A stretch of 64,000 bases of DNA from Ottelia alismoides (lineage: Eukaryota; Streptophyta; Magnoliopsida; Alismatales; Hydrocharitaceae), in NCBI GenBank assembly GCA_037367405.1, contig JAZKJV010000295.1, positions 1,302,001 to 1,366,000 on the forward strand, in the 5' to 3' direction. Shown in pieces: positions 57,642 through 64,000 of this stretch. Position numbers and translations under genes: made by a program. Position 1 is the stretch's first letter, and each line of letters starts with the position of its first letter. A model generated the notes under the pieces. That model was not told where the DNA came from, ran no database searches, and saw only the letters and a program-made list of their open reading frames with translations.

Positions 57642-60600
57642 ACCCCTATACTTAAACTATGCTCGTCCTCGAGCATCACAAAAAAATGAATGAGCCGGAT
57701 TAACCCCCTTATGCATGTGCGTACATGATCCGATCCATTCAAAAACTCCCAAATTTGGAGATCAAAATCTTAGAGCTCAACCCATCCTTAATCAAGAGGC
57801 ATCTAATTCCTTTATTTTTCTGGACTCTCTCTTGTTGATACATATAAACTAAGGATATGAATTTAGGTGTTGACTGTGTTCATGAGAGTAGAGTCGCAAT
57901 GTCACCCAAGGTCCCGATCTAAGAAACTCTCCTAAGGACCAAATCCTCAACACTAGGGAATAAATCAAATATTGCATCCAATCCATCGTCTCTTTAGTTG
58001 TCAGACTTAGAAGTGTGGGTGGCAGGCCAGTTGATGGAGGGTTTTGGATTGTGTCATTTCTTCTCTCCCTCTCGTTGGAACAAGGATTCTCTCTAGTGCC
58101 TTACTACTCAATGCATATTTTTGGTGTTGATCAGTGCGTCTGTCAAGAGAAGTTGGAGTCGTCTGCACTTGTTTTCTTGGGAATACACCGGGGTGTGCCT
58201 TGTTTGAGTACCTATCGTACCTTCTACACCCGGATTTGTAGCATTTACGATGCAGAGCCCTTTTTTGGTGCAAGCCCGACTCCTGGTCCTAAATAGCGGT
58301 GGTCCAAGTTGACACTTTGAAATGGTTGGGAGCGCTCGCCTTTAGTGGAAGCTCTTTGATGATTGACTTTGTGGAATGAGAGCTTTATTTTCAACAATGA
58401 TATTTCTTTGCTTTGTATTATTTTTGGCTAGCTCCACTACTTTTACCGAGAGTTGGCGCATACTGATCAACATTTTTATTTTTATTTTTTTCACACCCTT
58501 GCACTTAGGTCAATATCAAGAGATTAGCAAAAGAACTAAGTTCTCATACTGGTTAAAAATACTGACACTCAGGTTTCATGAAGCCTTCAGTGATCTTATC
58601 CCATCCTCGATCATCATTAGATCAAATGCAGACTTGAATCCCTCATCCCAGTCCCTCAAGTAAAATTTCAACTCATCTCATCATGATCGCAGTTGTGTAT
58701 GTGAAGTGCTGGTCATATTATTAAGGTATGAGACTAAGCATGCAATATAGCACACAAATCTGGATAACTAGGAAAATGTGGATATTTAAGTCTAAGACCC
58801 TAATAGTTAAGGATGGTTAACCTAAAATCTCAAGACCTCATAAACCGAGTGCTCTCGAACATTCTGGTCCTATGTGGAAGTGAAAATGTAGGGGATTTGA
58901 TCCAACTCCTTCATTTAATTTTTTATGAAGACTTTAAAAGAAATAATGACCGCCTATTTCAAATGAGTAGATGCATCAGCATTTAGCCAGTATAGGCGTA
59001 AGTACAAGCCCGAACCCGTTGCTTGAGGACGGATCCTTACGCGATGTCCTCTAAACCACCTACTCTGCTAAGGGAAACCCTCACTGAATGCGGCTACTTA
59101 TTTGGGTTTAGTAGTCAATTTGGACTTTTCAAGGATTTTTTATTTTTCTCATTTTTATGGATTTTTGAATAAAGTTAGAACACGAGTTAGCTCATTTTTC
59201 TTGAAATCAAGAAAACATTTTAAAAATCATGTCACACATATAGATTTTTTACAAATAATTTTCAAATGATTTTTTTCCAAAATAAGTGAAAACCCTTTTT
59301 TCACATCATTTTCAAAACATTTTTCTTAAAAATAGTGTAACATTGTAATGAAAAAGCCTTGAAAATATATCGTCCACTTAGTTCAAAAGATTATACTTTA
59401 GCCCAAAAAGTTTTAAATTTTTCAATTTTTTTCAAAATATAGCTAAAGTACATATACTGTATATATGATATACCCCCTATACTTAAAATTTTCTATTTCC
59501 TCATAGCACTAGATGATACAAAGCCAAAACTCTATTAAGTATAGAAAAATATACGGGAACTGAGGTGGGATCCCCCTATACTTAGGTTAGAAATAACCTA
59601 AGTATCAAGGAAAGGAAAGATGAGTGAGAAAATTACGGGGACTCAGGTCCCCCCTATACTTAGGCTGAGAGTAGCCTAAGTACAAAGATTGATAATTGAT
59701 GTTGGGGAGACCTGAGGTGAACGAAGAAGTAGGATGGATGTACACATGAGCGGATGAATCTTTGGAGATGAATGGAGTACCTAAGGTCTAGGCGAGGGTG
59801 TCGGAGCAATCAATGCTCAAACAAGCATGCAATACCCTTTGATTTCACCAACTAACACGTGAAACCAACAAGTGTTGGTTAATTATCTTGTCATTTTTAT
59901 TGGTCACTAAAACATTCTAGTTTATGTTAGGATCGAGAATAATGTCAAAGAAAGCCATTCTACGTATCAAGGTTGTTGCTCTCCCAAAACAATAATTTAC
60001 TCCATTTTAAGTCAACATGCATTTAACAGTCCCAATTATTAGCTTAAGGTTATCACTGATTAAATGTGAGCACATAAATCAAACAATCATCATCTACCAC
60101 TCATTCCCAATTTCCATTAACCTAGGTGATCAAGCCAGGAAGGGAGGTTGAGAAAAAAGTCATGCAGTCGATAAAAATCATGATCTAGGCTATGAGAGAA
60201 AACATGCAGTGCCTTGAGCAAAATTCATGAAAATTTAGACTGAATTAAAAATCAAAACCAAATGTATGCAAGTCGATGAAATACCGCACCTAACATGCTT
60301 CTATTAACGAGGAAGAACATCTTTTAATTTGGCTAAGCGAAGCGATGTTTACGCGCGTCTTGATTTAAAGTGTGTCCTTCCTACGATCAAACACGTAAGA
60401 AAGAGAATGTGAAAGAAGCTCGGAGAGCCGCATGCATGGTCCTAGGTCGACACTCAAGTGGGGCGATCCCCACACAACCACGGAGAACTTCGTTCATTTA
60501 CACGTGCGAGTCTTCGAACAAAGATCGCTGTAAAGATGATTATTACATGAAATGGAATAATGTGCAAGGAACATTTTTTCTTCTTCGATTTATCTCCAAA

Positions 60601-60801
60601 GTTTGCTTCTGTGGCTCCTTGCAGCTGGGAACACCTACTCCTCACCTCCTTGAACACCAAGGGCCCTGCCACAAAAACAAAAGTTAGATATCCATCAAAA
60701 AAATTATCAATTATAATGCATGACAAACACATGACCTACGAATTAAAAATAACACTTAATTAAATAAATAAAAATCCAAATAAAACAAAAGATGAGCCGT
60801 G
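57642..60801 (-). mobile_element. interior of element D, no coding domain
   Basis: On the minus strand: PBS (60819-60802), about 1.1 kb of leader-like sequence, PPT-hairpin units at 59683-59649, 59605-59572 and a decayed one at 59545-59472, then a region alignable with C 35390-37353, and the final hairpin-PPT at 57680-57642. The distance from hairpin array to PPT (about 1.8 kb) is like that of C (about 1.95 kb). Gag, protease and pol are all missing. No open frame here is conserved with C. Confidence 0.7.
59472..59683 (-). repeat. polypurine-tract hairpins of element D
   Basis: Two clear units (59572-59605 and 59649-59683) read TACTTAGG, a loop and CCTAAGTATAGGGGG on the minus strand. Loop and stem bases differ from element C, but the paired design and the AGTATAGGGGG end are the same. 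A third, decayed unit lies at 59472-59545. Confidence 0.8.
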
Positions 60802-60819
60802 TCTCCGGCACCGGTGCCA
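60802..60819 (-). other. primer-binding site of element D
   Basis: The minus strand reads TGGCACCGGTGCCGGAGA, close to the Athila consensus. It contains the perfect palindrome GGCACCGGTGCC. Confidence 0.7.
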
Positions 60820-60825
60820 TTTAAT

Positions 60826-62958
60826 TGATCTAAAAATCACCCTCTTAATTTAGAAAATGTGTTGTCGTGATTGTTGTAGTCAGAAAATCATGATCGATAA
60901 AAAATTAACCGCACGAATCGATGAATTGATGAATCAATTAGTGTTGGTTTGATGTTTTTTTAATCTGAGCAAGCCCCAGGGTCGACTCAAGGAGGCAAAG
61001 GAACAACTTCGGATCAAGTTAGACGAATTTAATCACGGTTTTCCAAGCGATACTTTTTATTTTTTTTGCAATAAAAATGCAAATGCACAAATGCAATTGA
61101 AATAGGTTATTTAGAAAACAAGCCACTTAGCCAAAATTAATTTTAATGTGGAATAGTCCAAATTTGGCCAAGCTATAATTTTCCTAAAAACCTAATCCAA
61201 CGATGAATGCAAAATGTATTTTTTTTTTGAAATTTTTAGGGTTAAAATGCACAAATGAAAAATGCAAACTTTTTTGGGATTTTTATGCAAATTTTCATGC
61301 AAACGATATACAAAAATTATGAAATTTTTAATGGAAGTGAACCATGATGAAATGAAGCTATTTTTTTTGGAATTTTCTGATAATATATGATTTTTTATGA
61401 TTGTTTTACGGTAAACAGAGGTGGCTATGAGTATTTAATTCCTAATTAATCCATGAGATCAAAATTTCTGGTGAGCGATTTATCTCAAAAATATATTTTA
61501 ATTAGAAATCCAATAGAGTTGAAATTTCACAAAAATGTAATTCGTAGATTAATTAAAAATCAGTTACAGAAATTACTCAACAATTTATTTTATGCAAAAG
61601 ACACATCCATTTTTGATGAAATTTGGATAGAAATTAAAGAGCACGTAGAGGCATCATCTAGAATTGTTGCACAATTTTTGGAGAAATATTTAAATCTATG
61701 CAAATTTCAGAGCGTAAATGGGTAAAATATCACTGAATTTCAAACTTTGATTTTTAATAAATTATCCAATGCTCAGAAAAATATAAATAAATAGCCAAAA
61801 ATATATAGAATTAATTTATCTACAATATACTATTTTTTTATTAAATAGAATGATGAAATTTTGAGGTCCAAAATGACTTGTAAACGCAAGGGTGTCTTTG
61901 CTATACAGAAAGTGAAATAAGTAAATTCAAATATGCACATGGGCACTTTTGTAATTTTAAGAACTTACGAGGAATAAAATGCAATGTTCACAAATAAAAT
62001 AATAAAAATGAAATAAAGGAGACCTTGGATGTGGGTTCCCATCCTAGGACACGCACGCACGTGCGGCAAGGGTGTAGCGGGCACGCGACGACTGGGTAGA
62101 GCGTGCAACAATCAAGCAAAGGCTGCGGTTGGTTGGCAACGGCGACGGTGCGGGACGCGAGGTGAGCGCACAACCTTGCGCGCAGAGGTGGAAGCTGAGG
62201 GCGTGCTGGACGGCCCCGACTGCTGCAGGAGATACGCGGGGCGAGCAAGGGCTGGGTGCAACATGACGCGACACTAGACAACGGGCAGCAAGCCAGGGGG
62301 CGTACAGCCGCTGGCGTGGAGCCCAAGGCAGCCGCGTATGATAGCAGCAACATGCAGAGGTCTAGGGGCGGTGCAAGGTGACTATGAGGTCGCGGGGATG
62401 ATGGCCTCCGCATTGGAGCAGTCACGCGATGGCCGGCAGCTGCGGATGCGGTGGTCGGCGCGATGATACGCGGGAGGTGCGTGTGGCGTAGATGGGCGGA
62501 GGTCGGCAACGTCGGTGGAGGGGTAGGAGCAGTGGCGGTTGGAAAGGGGTCACGGCCAGGAGGTGGCGCCCAATGCGCAGGGGTGCGGCTGGAGCTTCGC
62601 GGCGAGGGGGCGGTGGCTACGGGCTGCTATAGCACCGGTGACCTGGAGGGCTGCTAGCTAGTGGACGGCCGTGGGGCAGCAGCGCGTGCGGCGGAGATGC
62701 GAGCTGCTGGGTGGAGCTGGCGGAGGAGCACGCGGCTGGACGGCCGCCGACGGCGTGGAGGAAGGGGGCTACGACTGCTCTTGTTCCTTTTTTATTTTTT
62801 TATAATTTTTTTGTAAACATGAAACTAAATTGTGGATGGAAGGGTGGTGTGATATGGAATGATGATGGTGTGCTCATGCGGTGAATGCAGATGATAGATC
62901 AAAATAGTGAATGTGTACGATGATAGTGGTGTGGATGATGAAAATGATTTGGTAGGTG
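60826..62958 (-). mobile_element. LTR upstream of element D (5' LTR, divergent)
   Basis: It lies directly beyond the PBS and ends (minus) in TAGATCA. Its last 150 bp align only loosely with the end of the D LTR at 6870-7020. An AT-rich part (61030-61970) and a GC-rich part (62000-62790, with overlapping frames on both strands) resemble the general layout of the solo LTR, but not its sequence in detail. Its start (minus) is not visible because an E-type LTR begins at 62959. It is either the old 5' LTR of D or the LTR of a different element joined to D by recombination. Confidence 0.5.
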
Positions 62959-64000
62959 ATGAATATCCATTCATCACTCTTTATTCTTTTATTTTAGCTA
63001 CAAAACCTTTGCCAAACACATGTAGATATATGTAAATATCAATAATTATCAAAAAGCATGCATTGTGTAAAAATAAATAATTAGCATGTTTTTGTGCATA
63101 AATAAAAGAATAAAGAAACAAAAGAAAAAGAGGGAGATATTTAGAATAAATATTGAGCACCCTAATCCTAAGGGAGGGCTCAGCATGGGCCTGATCGCAT
63201 AAAAACCCAAGTAGAGAGAGATAATGAAGCTCATTTGTGTACATATACCTATAAATAAATAAAAATATTTTCCTCTAAATAAAAATAAAAATGGGTTTCT
63301 ATTTATGTGTATATATATGTAAATATAAAATTAAAATAAAAATGAGAAAATTAAAAAGAAAATAAAATCCCTTCACCCTTGTCTATACTCACCATGTACA
63401 TAGAACCACTCTTCTATTTATTTTCCTTTGTAAATAATTAAAAAAAATTCCACAAAAATTTGTACATACTCCTTATTTCATAATATCAATAAATAAAATA
63501 AAAATCATAAAAACAAAAATAAAATAAAAAGAAATAAAAATAAAATCAAAACCAACATTGTACAAATACCATATATGTATATAAATAAAAGTAATTATTT
63601 CACCCTTGTAATTAAATAATAAAAATAAAATAAAAATACAAAATATTCCAAATTTTATTATATAAATAAATAAAATATAAAATTGGAATAAAATGTCCAA
63701 AATAAATAATTAAAAATCAAAAATTAAAAATGTATGTTGTATATACCTATATATAATATACTATATTGTAAATACTTAATTTTTATTTCAAAAAAATAAA
63801 TAAAAATCACAAAAAATAGTTTATAAATAAATAAACATGTTTTAACTTTTTCCTAAATCAGCCATTTACTATTTTATATTGAATTTCCAATTATTTTATA
63901 CGTGTCCGCATCCCATTAGTCCACGGGGGATGTTGACCCCCCAGTCAACTCCCCCCCTGGACCACAAACCCGTGGATCTGCGCCCGACCCGCCTCTTCTC
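62959..64000 (+). mobile_element. start of a C-family LTR (element E), runs off the window
   Basis: It starts TGATGAATATCCATTCATCA, a perfect terminal hairpin, and follows the C LTR in order: CATCACTCTTTATTC, ACATGTAGATATATGTAAAT, GTGTAAAAA, GGAGATA-type boxes, an AT-rich block (63240-63860), then GTTGACCCCCCAGTCAACTC. The last corresponds to the C box GTTGACACAGGGTCAACTCC at 28673. Divergence from C is clearly higher than between the two C LTRs. It seems to cut the LTR upstream of D. Confidence 0.75.

Noticed and set aside
58007..58663. Frames of 88-95 codons in the interior of element D
   Set aside because: They overlap on both strands, are not found in element C and show no domain.
62029..62657. 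Frames up to 173 codons with Ala/Arg-rich products
   Set aside because: GC-rich part of an LTR, with frames open on both strands at once.

Overview
The window is plant nuclear DNA made almost entirely of nested transposable elements. I found no host gene, tRNA, rRNA or CRISPR array. Evidence for a flowering plant: Athila-type Ty3/gypsy elements whose primer-binding sites resemble TGGCGCCGTTGCC, Ty1/copia elements with initiator-Met tRNA primer sites (TGGTATCAGAGC), a Mutator-like element with a 9-bp target duplication, and a region resembling a CACTA (En/Spm) element. The species cannot be read from this; the CACTA-like GGGACGGTC repeats lean weakly towards a monocot.

Layout. 1-4284: Athila-like element A (minus), gag and protease remnants, pol beyond the left edge. 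4285-5972: part of a long copia LTR (element H) in plus orientation. 5978-7020: second part of an Athila-like LTR (element D). 7021-19357: Athila element B (minus), with integrase, RNase H, RT, protease, gag, leader, primer site and 5' LTR; its 3' end is missing. 19693-21096: tail of copia G (minus). 21097-27479 plus 42702-about 42787: copia F (plus), interrupted by a 3,023-bp solo Athila-like LTR (22724-25746) and by the whole of element C. 27480-42701: element C (plus), a non-autonomous Athila derivative with both LTRs, a 1,307-bp Mutator-like element sitting in its 3' LTR. About 42790-45420: CACTA-like tandem repeats and transposase remnant. 46812-55668: copia H (minus). 55669-57641: first part of the D LTR, followed by the D interior, its primer site and a divergent LTR to 62958. 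62959-64000: start of another C-family LTR (E).

Main structural result: the two parts of the H 3' LTR (46812-47677 and 4285-5972) lie 41 kb apart in opposite orientation. The TCCAC target duplication next to the displaced part (5973-5977) matches the one beside the intact 5' LTR (55669-55673, reverse complement). The host LTR of element D is split at the same place. The simplest reading is one inversion of about 42.5 kb (4285 to 46811), or an assembly error of the same form. Undoing it gives two clean nests: H in D in B, and the Mutator-like element in C in F in G.

Most unusual sequence structures: a run of short-loop hairpins with a shared AT-NNN-AT core, followed by a cloverleaf-like fold, in both copies of the H LTR; and an array of hairpins each ending in a copy of the polypurine tract in elements C and D. 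I know of no function for either. All coding regions are broken; several stops look like C-to-T changes (CGA to TGA, CAG to TAG), as expected in methylated repeats.
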